Assembly: GCF_021155765.1 (NCBI RefSeq)
Contig: NC_060108.1
Span: 18,935,025 to 18,999,024 of the forward strand
Length of the DNA stretch: 64,000 nucleotides
Reading direction: 5' to 3'
DNA from: Diprion similis
Lineage: Eukaryota; Arthropoda; Insecta; Hymenoptera; Diprionidae
This document shows positions 36,156-48,769 of the stretch, piece after piece. Positions within the stretch are counted from its first letter, which is position 1. Every line of letters starts with the position of its first letter. Under the pieces are notes generated by a model. The model was not told the origin of the DNA and did not search any database. It saw nothing but the letters and a program-made list of their open reading frames with translations. Position numbers and translations under genes: made by a program.

Positions 36156-39100
36156 CAGAATTATGGAAATGATATTTGGTCTTATACTTATTTAATTGAA
36201 ATTTTTTTTTATTGCATATGGTTACAGGGATTTTAAACTTTACATGTTCTACATTTATTTCTGTTGTAACCTAACAAGAATAATATTCAAAGATCGAGCT
36301 TATTTGAATTTATGCATGTTGAAGCTTCTGATCGAAATGATTTTTTTTCGGACGGCATGAAAATCTTCGAAATCGAGGTGATTTTTAAATATATTTATAC
36401 AAGTTTTAAACCACAAGCATTGTAGCCTCGCAATGAAATGTGTTGAGAAAAAAAGTTTTGTATAGAACAAATTTCATGCAAAATTCCTGCTTTCACACAT
36501 ATTTTTCATGTTTTAAGTATATCAAGAACCATAAAAATGGGTTTAATAAAATTTATACAATTCTGAACTTTCGGCTTCGACGGTTCATTGTTTTTGGTTT
36601 TTCTTGCTGGCTGAAACTTTCAAAGCTTCAAATAAACGTACTATTAACTAAACTTGACCAAATAACTGCGTTAATGTGCATTTTTTTTTCTTGTTAAAAA
36701 TTTGCCAGTACGTCGTTTAGGAAAAACATTGTGGTTCGCAGCTATTGGTGAAGTTCGATTTGCCTCCGTTAGATATACGATCATAGTTTGTATCATGTTT
36801 GAAAATCATTTCAAACTTTAGGGGTAGAGTGATTTTATTACGCTTTAGAATAACGTCCCTGTGAAAATTTGCATGCACGCCATATAATATCTTTCGCTAA
36901 CAAAAGAAAAAGGAAAACATAAAACTCGTACAAATTGTCATCGCATGTGCAGGGTGATTATAATAATTAAAGTTAACGTATTTAGAATTCAATAACTTGA
37001 CGAGTTTCCGTCAAAAAAATATCTTTACTCGGGGATGAGTTTTATTTCGGAAGCAGATTTGTTCAAACTTTTTTTCTGACGAATCTTTCATCGTAAATCT
37101 TTGAAATTTCAAAAAACAAAATGGGATTACATTATTATAAACTGAAAGTAAGTAATTCCCCGAGAAAGTAAATTTGTCGACGAGATTGAAAAGCCGTGAT
37201 CTTGTATATTTTTTTTATCGAAACTCACCATGTTGATAAATATTGAATCGAATGAAAATATTTATTTACAACCCTTGTCGGTGTAGATGGGGATCGCGGT
37301 ATGTTAAGAAATTCAGTCGATTTTATAAAGATAATACTTTGATTGGATTTTCCGGTCATTTCAGAACAACCAAGTCTATAATGCTAACTGTATGTCGTAC
37401 GGACTTTAAAGGTAGGGGTGTGTCACTCATTGATATACCTAAACTAATGTCACGTTTTTGGTGATTGATAAATAACGTCGACGTGATTAACGTCATTAAT
37501 TAATTAAGTAATTATTATTAATACCATACTATTAACATAAATATTGTAGATAGGGAGACGTTTTAGTTTAAGAAATTGTATTTTTGCAAAAACGAGCAGT
37601 GCATTCGTGTATGTATTTTTAATGATTATGCAGTATTTCACACGAAACAACTAATTAATGTAATATAGAAAAACAAATCGTTGAATAAACAAATTTGGAT
37701 GCTTGGTAAATGTTATAAGAGAAGCGATAATTCGGGTATGACGAGTTTCAGCGTTTCGCGCTATGTTCTGTCGTATTCCTGTTTGTTTTTGACAGAGTCA
37801 CTAATGAAATCTTCCTTTGTGTTGAAGAAACTTGTTTTCTGATTTCTCTGTTTTAATCATTTTGTTTTCAATTGCACTTTGTCATGGTAAAACTTCTGGG
37901 TGAACCACCTCTATTAGTTGTTTATTTTATCTGTTCTCTTTGACCGGATGTTAAATCATGTCGTATTTTTTATGGTCATTTTTGAATCTAGTTTTCACTT
38001 TTTCCATATTCTGCAGATTCATGGCAAAGCAGGAAAACTCCTATTCAGTCTTATTGATGTATAACGTCTTAAAATTTTGTTGTCCGTTGTGTTTTGTGTA
38101 TAGATATCAAAAAATTTCTTGTATTGTATTAATATTATCGAATGCAACCAATCAATTATCGTGTTTTTTTTTTTGTAATTCAATTTTCGCATATCACGTC
38201 TGTACGGCGTTGACATTCAGGAATTATCAGAATTTAGCGTTAACACGCGACTTAACACTCGACCGTTTTAATTCGATTCTTTTATTGCTTATACTCAGCC
38301 CGAACCAAGTCTAAAATTAAATCTTCGGTGTGTATAATATCGTAATCCTGTGATTATCATGCGAACAAAAAGAAATTGGTACAACCATAACGTTCTACGT
38401 GGAATTCTGCTGAGGATTTTTCATCTTCACCCGCACACAAATAACATTTCGATAATTATCTGCATGGATCCATATTAGCGAATTATTTCCAACCGTAATA
38501 CATGCTTTTCTTCCCGTGAAAATTGCGAAAAAATACTTAAACGATTATAGACTTGTATTCCGACTGAATTATTCGGAGGAAATATAATGGTTATGTGGTA
38601 GACCAAACTATAAAAAATAAAAAGACTTTATAAGCGGTCATTAATATTTGTCTTACAAAAAAATATGCACTCGCAATATCTTTCAACCGATCGAAATGTC
38701 CGAGGTACCTAGTCGAAGGAAAATATGACACGCTTTAAGAAAATCAAGACGTGGTAAATATTGAGAATATTTGAAAATTGGCAAAAGTATAAGCGAACAG
38801 TGATCGATCGTATGCTTACGTTTTTTAATCGGCATCTTGTAAATGCTATGTGAGTTGCGGAATGTCTTGAACCTTTCTTCTTCTTACGCTATTAGACATC
38901 ATTAATAACGTACGTGCAGATACAAAAGACAAGAAAAGATTTAGTCAGATCCGTCCGATGTATTTTTGTAAGGTAATGACTGTCGACTTTTGAAAAGCTT
39001 AGTGATAAACCTCGAGTATATTCGATTGCGGATGTTCTACGTGATTTAACAAGAACAATTTTTTAAGGTGCAATGAAGATGCATTTAGACTAAATGTTCG

Positions 39101-40380
39101 TTGAATCATACATTTACATACATTTTTTTTTAGACTTTTAGAATTGTATTTCTTTTAGAAGTCAGTATTTATTCAATGTAATTATCAATGCATCGTTTTC
39201 CGTTTCCTATAAAAAAAATTTGGGATAAGTCACTTGAAAAGATACACTTTTTGTGACGTTAATGCTTATACATTTTATTCTTCAACCGTGTCAATATGAC
39301 ATGTGAAGTATTTAGATCGTATTATTCTCACGTGGAGAAACATATGCAGAGTTAAAATTGTATCAATTCTCACTCTCTTTGTAAAATGAATATTTGTTCA
39401 AAGTCTCGCAAAACATTGTGAAATTAGGTATCATGAGTTAGCAAGTGATTCGAGTTAAACCACAATGCGTAAGAGTATAGCGACCTGTGAATTATTTTTT
39501 TTGTACAATGTACAGCTATATGGCTGGAAAATTGAGAATTCTAAGTGAACAATAATGCAAGTGCTGCATACACTTACGCGTAATATATTACACGTAACAT
39601 ATGCCTGCGTCCATGTATGCTTGTACAGAAAATCAATGATTACAGTTCATTTTATTACATCTTCTTTGCACACGCGGATTTATAATCTATCTGAAATCTG
39701 ATTATTTCGTTCGCTTTTACGTAATTTGTAGGTGTTATTATAAATATACATAAATATTATATATGCGTATAGGCATAACTCACCTTTTTCCTCAAGCACA
39801 TCGGATGTAACGTATAATCCGTATAAGACTAAATACAACAAACTTTAGCCTTTATAGAGATAGATATAAATTAATAAACGATTTAGGGGATAATTCAATT
39901 CGCGTATGCAACTGAGAATACAATCAAATGATTTGTCTTTTCTGTTTTCCCTTTTGTATACTAATAATGTATAATATACCTGTGTACAATAGCCTTGGAT
40001 AGAATAACAATAATCATGGAAACGCCGTGCCTTTTTCAAGATAATCAACTTGAGACGTCATTTTTTTAACAATAGTCATAACGAGCTTGCCAATTTTATA
40101 ACACATAGATGTATAAGGTTTTTGTTTTTGTCCGCTAATCTTTTGTTCCGTTTTGTAATTAGTTTTATCAACTTTTGCCCTGATTTTAACCTGCGTTCTG
40201 ATGAATTGATTAATTTTACTTTAGATTTCGTGTCATATACCTATAATGCATAACGATATAATCAATACCTTATACGTTATGGTGAAAACAATCATGTTTA
40301 ATTTATGAATGATTAATACATTTTTATTCCCAATCCTAATTGTGATAAGTGTGCGTATTTTTTGTTAATTTTATTCTGTT

Positions 40381-40440
40381 TATATATATATATATGTATA
40401 TTATATGTTATACAAATGTACACATATACATATATACGTA
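40381..40440. repeat. TA-rich microsatellite
   Basis: About 60 bp of tatata alternating with tgta/acat units and no gene nearby. Confidence 0.7.
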
Positions 40441-41559
40441 TGGGAGGACTTCACGTTATGATTGTTATAAAAAAAAAACCTACACCTATATGATATCAAA
40501 AATATAATAATTCTGTTGATCCATACTATTTACTTTAAAATATAACAGATGTTTTTTTTATCAAGAGAATAGAAGATTGGAGAGTGATTTTTCTCGACAT
40601 GTGTAATTCGTGCTCAAAAAATATTAAAAGAAAATAATCAAGAAGTTTCTAACATTTCAATACCGTACTCAGTTAATCTAAAATGCATACCTATCGCACT
40701 TACCAAACCCTCCTACACTTGAAACTGTGGAAATATTTTTCTCCACGAGAAAACAAAGCGTGTAGAAATTCATGAAAGAAATTGTAATTACAAGATGTTT
40801 CGTTTTATTGAACTTTTTCCCTTATACCCAGTGACGCGCAAAAAACTAAATTTTGGTCTTTTCGTAGTTTTTTCTGTTTTTTTTTTTCACTCTCTGTTTT
40901 ACTCGTCACGCTTTAATGCACAAACGCAATTCCGTGCGTGACCCGTGAAGATCACGGTCCACGGGTCTTCGAATAGCCCGATTTTCTACGATCACCTGCA
41001 GTGATCGAGCATCGATAATCGACACCGCAGCCGCCAAATTACCGGGCTTCCGGTCTGTAATTTTGGTCCATTCTCTCCATACCCATCTCCGTCTTACTCT
41101 GTCTCAAAAAAAAAAGGATTGGGGGAGGTATACGCGCATTGTCTTCAAATTAATTTAGACCGTGGGCATCCTTTTCAGGTACGGATACAGACTTTTCTTG
41201 AAAACAACCTCGAGGTTTTTCAATTTTATGCACATGATGCTCAACTCACTTCACGGGGTCAGCGACTGTAATTATATTTTATCGAAAAAATTATTTCATA
41301 TAATGAAATGCTGTTACGAAAATTGACTGCAGGAAATATGATAAAAATTATAAAGTTATTTGTACCTTGTATGGAATAGTTTTGTTCGTGTACCTTCATA
41401 TTACAGATAAATTCCTGACAACATTGACTCCATGACTTGAAATGATTTTCTATTGTTTTCATTTTTATACGTGAACGTAACTTTACATTTATCCTTTTGT
41501 CGCAGAACCATCAACCATTATTAGAGTATAAAAAGCTGGTATGGCTTCTTATACTTTCA

Positions 41560-41592
41560 TATGTATATATATACATATATATACATATAATA
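41560..41592. repeat. TA-rich microsatellite
   Basis: Alternating tatgtatatatatacatata sequence, partly self-complementary, in gene-free DNA. Confidence 0.7.
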
Positions 41593-44361
41593 CACAATAT
41601 TTTCCAGCTCGTGTTCCGAATGCTGGAGGCTATACGTGTCTGCGGTTTTTCTTCCGTTGCCTTGCGTAAAACGTGTTGCGGTTGCAATTTTATCGTAAAC
41701 TATATGTATTTTAAATTTAAACTCCTGTATGCCGTAGGAACATCGTACGCTGATACCTTCTCGCCGGTTAATTGGCCGTAATACTGAGTTTACGTAGGTA
41801 TACTTAACGAAATCGTATCTGCAGGGCAGGGATGTCTAAAAACCGAGAGGACTCGAGTTCATTAATTTAAAAAACTCGACATTGAATTGTTTAGTGAAAA
41901 AAAAAAGAAAAAAAAGAATTAACATACCGATAAATCATTGCGGTCTCATCATGATTGCAGTATATACATTTGTTATACCGTAAATTCAGAAGAAGCGCCT
42001 TCGATTTAATCACTCATCATCCATCATCCGTATTTTTATGCTTCAAAGAGTGACTCATTCGACGTAAAAGGGCGTAGGTATCTGTACACTATATCGGTGT
42101 TGACATCGCTACGCACGACGCGTGCAAGCCTTTCATATCGATAGAAGGTTTTTTTTATGTATCAGCCTTATTACACACTGCAGGGGTGATTTCTGACGAT
42201 ATTACGTACTGGAAATTCGAAAAGGGGATAAAATAAACGAGACTAAGCGTGCACGTGTATGACTATTCCCTCGGTACGGTTTTTGATCGCAAAATTTTTC
42301 CGGAAAATTTGAAACAGCCATTATAGATACACAGAATTTAAATTTGAATATCGCTAATCAAATTGAACAATGCACGAATATCATGGAACTCGAGCGAGCG
42401 GTTTTTGCGAGATTGTTGCACGGGATTTCCGAGCGTCTGGTAATGGAGACATCAATCTCAATCCTTTGGTAGGCGTGAAATATCGAGCAAATATTCACGA
42501 GCTTCTCTATAATCCGTGAAACGTATCGCGACGGATTTAAATGGGTTAAGTAGGTTGCCGCGTGGCGGTTGTTTGCCGTAGGATTATGTATTCATACAGC
42601 ACACAGGCCCAAGCTGGCATACTGTGCAGGCGTATTTTATTTCTCTATATCGTTGCAGCTTGTACCACCATGTATTCTCTTATTTTTCAACCGGAAAAAT
42701 CGCTGTATAGTGATTTACCATCTCCTTCCACCCTTCCCATCCGTCACGTTGTAAAATACGTTGAAAGTTCTATTAACGCGTTGATCACGACGGGTTATTG
42801 GCACAAAAAATAATCACGAAACCGTGGCAATTATCAAACATGAATTTTACCGACGGGTATGTTCGGTTCGGTTTATTGTTGAATAATCGAACGTCTGACA
42901 CGTTTCGTGGAGAAAATTTGATGGTGAAGAATTTGAGTCTTTGTTCTGCAGTGTCACGTGACAGTCTGCAGTGCAGGGCTACTTGCTGTTTTCGGATGTA
43001 CAAGTGTTGTGACGTAGACAAGTTAAGCCTCTTCTTGTCGTCACCTCAAGCGTCGAAAATGCTGTTTTCTCACAAAAAGCCTGGCACAATAAGACCGACA
43101 ACGACATGGCATCGTTTTCCAGGACCGGTAAGCGGATTACCAGAATATAATTCCTTCACATACGAATAAACACGACTCTATGCGTGTGTAATGCAGCTAG
43201 AGAGAGCGCAGAGGCTTGCGCGTTATAGTTCGACATCAGGCGAAAACGATATCCCAAGCAAGCAACGTTTTCTTCACCCACTTGTGTACCTCCCTTTGTT
43301 GATCCGAATTTGAAAACGCCTGATCCTATATCATCCTCCATTATTGCCTGTATTCATCTCACAGATCGCCTATCTTGACATCTTAAGACTTCCTCTTCTA
43401 GATCCCTACTTTCAGCCGGGTCTATGAGTTTGTATACTGTACCTCTCAACTCTCACGGATGTACACGCGTTTCGTAGTAACTATTGCGCTAGGGTTGGTT
43501 CATGAAGACCAATACGGGGATCAAAAATCACTGCGAGACACAAGTTTCTTATAATATTGTGTGTCAAAACTATTCATATATTTTTTAATTTCAGTTGCAA
43601 AGAGGGGGAGAGAAATTCTTATGATATTGTGCCGTTCTCACCATCCTCGCATCTACACTCACTCCTCACCAAAGGTATCTTGCAATCTTAAGACGGACGT
43701 CACATGAGAAGTGACACAGAAGATGGTATTGAATGTATGTAATCCCGTCATATAAATTCGAGGAAATCGGAAATCTCATGCTTTCTTCACTGATGTGAGT
43801 ATATAATAAAGCTTGTGATCAAATCGCAAGTTTCTATGGGTTGTTCGAGTCAAATTGAGTTAATATACTTGCGTGGGAATCACGTTTGCGGTGATTCGAC
43901 GATCCACTTTTCGACGTGTACAATATACCCTGTAAACGTTTCAGATCTAATTTCATCCATAAATTCAATCAAGCATCAAAGATGCGGCTACATTTTTTTC
44001 GTATCTCACACAATGTGACGATCCAACGTTATGATTGTGAGCAGAAGAATCTGGAATAGGTAGTGAAACGGAGATTAGACTCACAAAGTGAGATATACAT
44101 TTCTTTCCCTTAAGCATTACCCCAACTTCTTAATCATTAAACCAGCAACCTTAAATATTATCACAAGTTTTCAAAGGATATCCATACAAGTACCAGTTAA
44201 CGCAACCGAAAAATAGTTCAAACGAAGCCCGCCATGCCGTTCAAGAGTAACGAAATTCTCCAATCTCTTGTCATGCAAATTGGGGGATGAAAGTCTGTCA
44301 CATGCACTACGTATACGTCCAGTTCCATACGAAATTCCATACCACGGGTAGTCGGATTGAA

Positions 44362-44577
44362 TGACGTCACCGCCTTCCTCGAGGACTCCCTGCCATTGGC
44401 TAATAATGGCTTGCCTCGAATGCAGCATATCACGGTCGGATAGAAAGTATGTTACGCGCTGGGCTCACCCTCGTCGAAGAAATCGCAAGCGGCAACGGGA
44501 TTGGCTAATTACTGTACGCGCGCAGTGCCGAGGGTTGAGTGACGTCACGGGGCGTGCTCGACCCCTGATTGGCTAAT
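44362..44577. promoter_or_regulatory. CpG-rich promoter-like block with three ATTGGCTAAT and two CRE palindromes
   Basis: ATTGGCTAAT, an inverted CCAAT box with identical flanks, occurs at 44,395-44,404, 44,500-44,509 and 44,568-44,577. The CRE palindrome TGACGTCA followed by C occurs at 44,362-44,369 and 44,540-44,547. All lie in a CpG-rich block. Known families that bind these are NF-Y (CCAAT) and CREB/ATF (CRE). Two donor-like sequences (gtgagcgg near 44,671; gtgagtatagg near 44,689) follow on the plus strand, so a first exon starting around 44,600 is possible. No coding exon is linked to it in the window. Confidence 0.6.
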
Positions 44578-44630
44578 GGAGGGTGGAAGCGGCGCGCACA
44601 GGGTGCCTTTGGCGCAACGGAGGGCTGCGT

Positions 44631-44658
44631 GACGCAGGACGCAGGACGCAGGACGCAG
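44631..44658 (+). repeat. Four tandem copies of a 7-bp unit (GACGCAG)
   Basis: The unit gacgcag repeats four times without change, then decays to gatgcac. It lies about 50 bp right of the last ATTGGCTAAT box, in the putative leader of the promoter-like block. Confidence 0.85.
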
Positions 44659-44699
44659 GATGCACCCTGTGTGAGCGGATGTGTACGTGTGAGTATAGG

Positions 44700-46606
44700 T
44701 ACTCGCAGCGAACGTGTATCGCGTTACTATCTAGATTTAGGGGTCGCCCTTTGAGCGCAGGAGAGAACGGCGAGGGTCAAAGTTCATGCATAAAAGAGAA
44801 CGCGCGAAATTCGTCCATTCATACGTTTGTGTGCCATGTATATACACATTTCCAGCACCCTATTCTAGGCTCAGATTTTTACATGATCAATACGATTTAC
44901 TGTACCAAAACTCATGTAATTATGCTATGCAAGTGATATAAGTTGCGTAGTTTATTTGGATGGAAATCACTGTAACGCTATTTCTTCTACATTATTCGAA
45001 ATGGAATAAGTTATGGACGATCAGAAATCGAAAGAGTTAGGCGTGTCATTGGTTAAGATCAAAACAAGTTGGTAGTTAAAGAAGAAACAAATGGATAAGA
45101 AAGGTTCAGACGCCTGAGGAATTCTGGGCCGAGATCTACTCGGTTCCTCTGTGTTGTACAGGTGAGAGTGAAATCAATGATTTTGCGCACGGTAGCTGAG
45201 AGCACATGGATCAATGCACCATAGAGACGTGATCCTACTCTAGACGAAGAAATACAGTGTTATTTACGTAGATTAAAACTCTTACGAACAGAAAAAACGT
45301 ATCATATAATTATTAGTTCTAGTTGAATGCTTACTTAATACTGATGAAAATGCAAGGTTCAAACCTGCGACGCAATTGCTGATAATTTTTAATGAAACAG
45401 CAGCTTGAGCACGTTTACACGGTAAGGTTGTGGTTTTCCTTTACACTGCCGGTTTTCCCGCATTTCGTCTGTGGCTTGTGGCTTGCGTACTTCCGGTCAC
45501 GAATGCGGCTACTGCCGTTTGCTTCTATACCGCTTTGAGCAAAAATCAGCCACACGCAAGCCTCTTGCTTTAAAAAACAACCAAGACCAGCTACCAAAAC
45601 GCCTCTCGTTCTAAAATTCCGATGTATAAGACGCTGCGTAGTTACACTCGACTCGAATTATACCTCGCCACCTGGAAAGCGCAGGATTTAGCACAGTTTT
45701 GTGAGAAGCTATAATAAATTTTGAGACTGATTCACGATATGATGAATACTTCTCTAAACAGTCGTTGTAATAATTTACAAACTTGTCATTGAATTGGAAA
45801 TCATGGAAAATACATACAAAAATGGCTTCAACTCTTATTTATGAGCTTGGCCTGTCGTGCGATCTTCATTGAATAACAACTGGTAAAGGTGTTGAACATA
45901 CTGTTACAAAGGGTAAAATCACCCGTTTTACCCCCCTTTCAAATGATCTAGTAGTCGGCTTGTGACGCAAGAAGTATAAGCGTTATCATGTTATAAAATG
46001 AATAGGGTTGCTGCGTCAACCGCTATTATTGTAAAAACAGTCCTTTTTCAGACTTAAAACGAGAGAAACACATATTGCCATTAAAGCATTTTTCCTTCAA
46101 ATATTTTACATAGCGCCTTTTATTGATTCCGTTAACTAAGCTCACGTACCCACATTTTATTTGAAACGCGAGTCCGTTTCAATACATTATGGAATTCTTG
46201 AACAAGCTTATTACCAGCTGTTTTTTTTTCACCGGGTCAAACGGTGTTCAATATCCTGAACCTGCAACAGCCCATGTTTACTGGTTAGTCAGCACTCGGC
46301 GCATGGCAGTTTGTTATCTCAACGACGTGTGAGAAAACTTTCGATGATAGTAATTAACCAGACTGAGTAACACTGGATGACTGAAGACCGATGAGTACTC
46401 ATAACGAGGAAATATCATGCTGCCGACGATGCGTAACGAGTATGTAATGTACTTCTTACCTGCAGTTTGGCGTTCAACATTCAGGAAAGTGTGCATGGCT
46501 TCGGGCAAAGGTACAAGACACGAGGTCCACGTTGTACGGAGTAGAGCATATCGGTTGATCCTTAGCCCGAAGACGCTACAGGAAACAGGATAATTCCTTG
46601 GCTCAC
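44700..46606. other. Gene-free stretch
   Basis: No coding-like frame with splice support, RNA gene or element was recognised. A short 8-bp stem hairpin (gggtaaaa / ttttaccc) lies at 45,911-45,933. Confidence 0.5.
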
Positions 46607-46753
46607 GCAACCCTCCGTCGAAATTGGACTCTGGAGCACGTCGGTCTCCGGCGATGATGCCGTGCCCATTGGGTTCATTGCGTTGCCCACTTGCCACTCG
46701 GCCACTTGGCTCACACTGCCAACCAGCACCAGATGGGCTTCGATGTCTGACAT
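46607..46753 (-). CDS. Candidate first coding exon of an unrecognised minus-strand gene
   Basis: A true ATG at 46,753 opens a frame starting MSDIEAHLVLVGSVSQVAEW. It continues with MNPMGTASSPETDVLQSP to a donor-like tgcgtgagcc at 46,607. Codon third positions are strongly G/C, unlike the AT-rich surroundings, and the composition resembles a regulatory protein N-terminus. An upstream in-frame stop (taacag) fits a start here. Without splicing, the frame would end at 46,562 (63 codons). I could not find a partner exon at lower coordinates. I recognise no family. Confidence 0.35.
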
Positions 46754-46759
46754 TCGACG

Positions 46760-48506
46760 TTTCTGTTATATACTTGACAGCTACCCAAAACCTGGCCGAG
46801 ATCCAGCTGCCGTCTATCTTATACATGATACGATAAAACTAACTCCGACTTGTTTTCTACATTAATTTTCAGCCAGTCAAATCTGACTTTTTGCACTTTG
46901 ATCAATTGCTCAAGGATTGGAAGTCATGGTACGCGTGACGTCTGAGATTTCTACAAAGATCTGACGAAATGGCAGTGCAAATGCGTGTGTAGTAATTATA
47001 TTACATTGTTATTTTTTTCGAAGAGTACGACCATGATCGAATGGGTTGCATTTTCACAGCCAAATGTTAGTTTTCGCACGTATTATCATGTCTGTATACA
47101 ACGATGAATACCTTTAAATTAAATAGAGGTCTGCTCTAATTATTCTATGGACAAACACACACACACGTGCGTATATTATGTGTATCCTATGCTACGTTTC
47201 CTCGGGTAATAGTACCTATAACCGGTAGATACGAGAGACCTTGCGTGTGCCCAGGGTTTTAAGTTACTCGATTGATATCGAATTATACGCGTCTTAAATC
47301 GATACTTTTAAAAGAAATGTGTGGTTTGTGCTTCTCCGGAGCTGAGCATATCATCAGGGCCTCGGATATCGAATATTTAATATTCAAATCAGTAAGACTG
47401 AAGAGGAATATGTTTGAAATCGAAATTTTTCTTTCCTTTCGACACAACTTATCGTGTTCGAATTTCTTACTCACTCTCGGAAACAAACGGTGTAAGCTGT
47501 CCATAACTCATGGTTATGTATTGTAGGTATTCATGTAACGTTTATTTTGGATACAATAAGTTTCACTTAGAACGGTATGCACAGTTGAAGATCCAGGTGA
47601 ACGAATTGCTATTGCTTACAGTAAAGTAACCGTGTAATTGAAACATATCCCTACGTTTGAGGATGATCGCAGGTAAAGTACCAAGGCGAAGATAAAGGTA
47701 AAAGGTATAGGAGGGAAATAAAAGAAAAATGAAAAGGGAAAAGAGACTGTAAATCGTTGCTTGGATTACCATGTAATCTGTCTAACAATACATTTCTTAC
47801 AATATTCCTTTACACGTAACATTTTTCACGGTGCCCTGGGACGTGATTTCATTTCCCATTGTCGATGGTTGAATATCATGTCCTAGCATAATGGTTTTTT
47901 ATTATCAGCGAAACGTTTTCATTTCATTTTAAACTTGTATGTACATAAGCCATGATCGAAACGAACGTGCCACAGGTTAGGTAGATCATGCATCAAATTA
48001 TTTAACGGACTGTTTTTAACCGTGAAAAGTATTCCATAAACGCAGGCTGTTTTCTTTCTATTTAGTTATTAATATGAATGTACAAGTATAACCCGTGAAA
48101 TTGATTTACTATAGACGACAGAGAAAGACTTGACTAAACTGAATGAAGCATAAAATTGTCCATTTTAAATCTTGAACTTTCCGAAAATGTTTCGCCTGTC
48201 CATCTGCACGTAGACAGTTCAGTGTCCATTGGTAAGTTTCAGTTTGAAAGGATATTACTACACAAGTAACCGATAAATTGCAAATGTATTGACAATCCGA
48301 CTACCTTGACGAATCTGCATTTTAAGGACCGCTGAAAGGCGCACGATCTGTAGATATATGTGTTTATCCTCCGTAGCAAACCTAGAGTGTATACAAGACG
48401 GCCCACCAGCAATTCGGTTCTTCAGTCGTGAAAATGAATTGTTTAACACCCGACGGCTGTACGTGTGTCTATGTAACGCGTGAAAATAAACATCTGCGAT
48501 TCTTAC
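46760..48506. other. Gene-free stretch
   Basis: No gene or RNA is recognised. A short CA repeat lies at about 47,153-47,166. Confidence 0.5.
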
Positions 48507-48763
48507 CGTTCTCGACGCCTGGAAGGAAGGACCTCCTCGTCCTTCGCCTTGGATACTCGGCAAGGTTGAGGTCCTCGAGGGTCAGCCTGAGCAAACAATC
48601 GGGCTAATAAATGGGCGGTGACTTCCGGCGTGGCGCGCGTCGGGGCGTCGAGCGTCGGAGCGTCGGGACGATCGGTGAGCCACCCTCGGACTCTCAACTT
48701 GCAAGGAATCGCGGGGGTTCTGGTTCCGTATTCAGACTCCAGTTGCTCAAGGGCGTACAACTC
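48507..48763 (-). CDS. Candidate GC-rich exon with strong splice donor on the minus strand
   Basis: The minus strand is open for 85 codons (LYALEQLESEYGTRTPAIPC at the start). It runs in CpG-rich DNA to a strong donor, aacggtaagaat, at 48,507/48,506. It begins after a weak acceptor-like aagattag at 48,764. No ATG lies in this frame and other frames are partly open too, so it may be a non-coding first exon rather than protein. It and the candidate at 46,607-46,753 lie on the same strand in the right order to be two exons of one gene. That link is inference. Confidence 0.28.
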
Positions 48764-48769
48764 CTAATC

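Larger units (their letters stand above)
35667..44340. other. Gene-free region downstream of KATNB1
   Basis: KATNB1 3' UTR signals (aataaaaataaaat near 35,795; ttaaataaattt near 36,109) lie at the left. Beyond that about 8 kb is AT-rich with many short frames but no coding-like protein, splice-linked exons, RNA gene or recognisable element. It holds the quadruplex at 36,134 and TA-rich microsatellites at 40,381 and 41,560. Confidence 0.6.

Noticed and set aside
44631-44658. Tandem repeat considered as a CRISPR-like array
   Set aside because: Direct head-to-tail 7-bp copies with no spacers in a eukaryotic genome; not CRISPR.
45356-45365. tRNA B-box-like ggttcaaacc
   Set aside because: No A box and no acceptor-stem pairing in the right places, so not a tRNA.
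45911-45933. 8-bp stem hairpin gggtaaaa / ttttaccc
   Set aside because: Short stem with 7-nt loop is expected by chance in 64 kb.
46314-46826. 170-codon minus-strand frame overlapping the 46.6 kb candidate exon
   Set aside because: It overlaps the better ATG-initiated frame; the rest has no coding character. I favoured the frame with G/C third positions.
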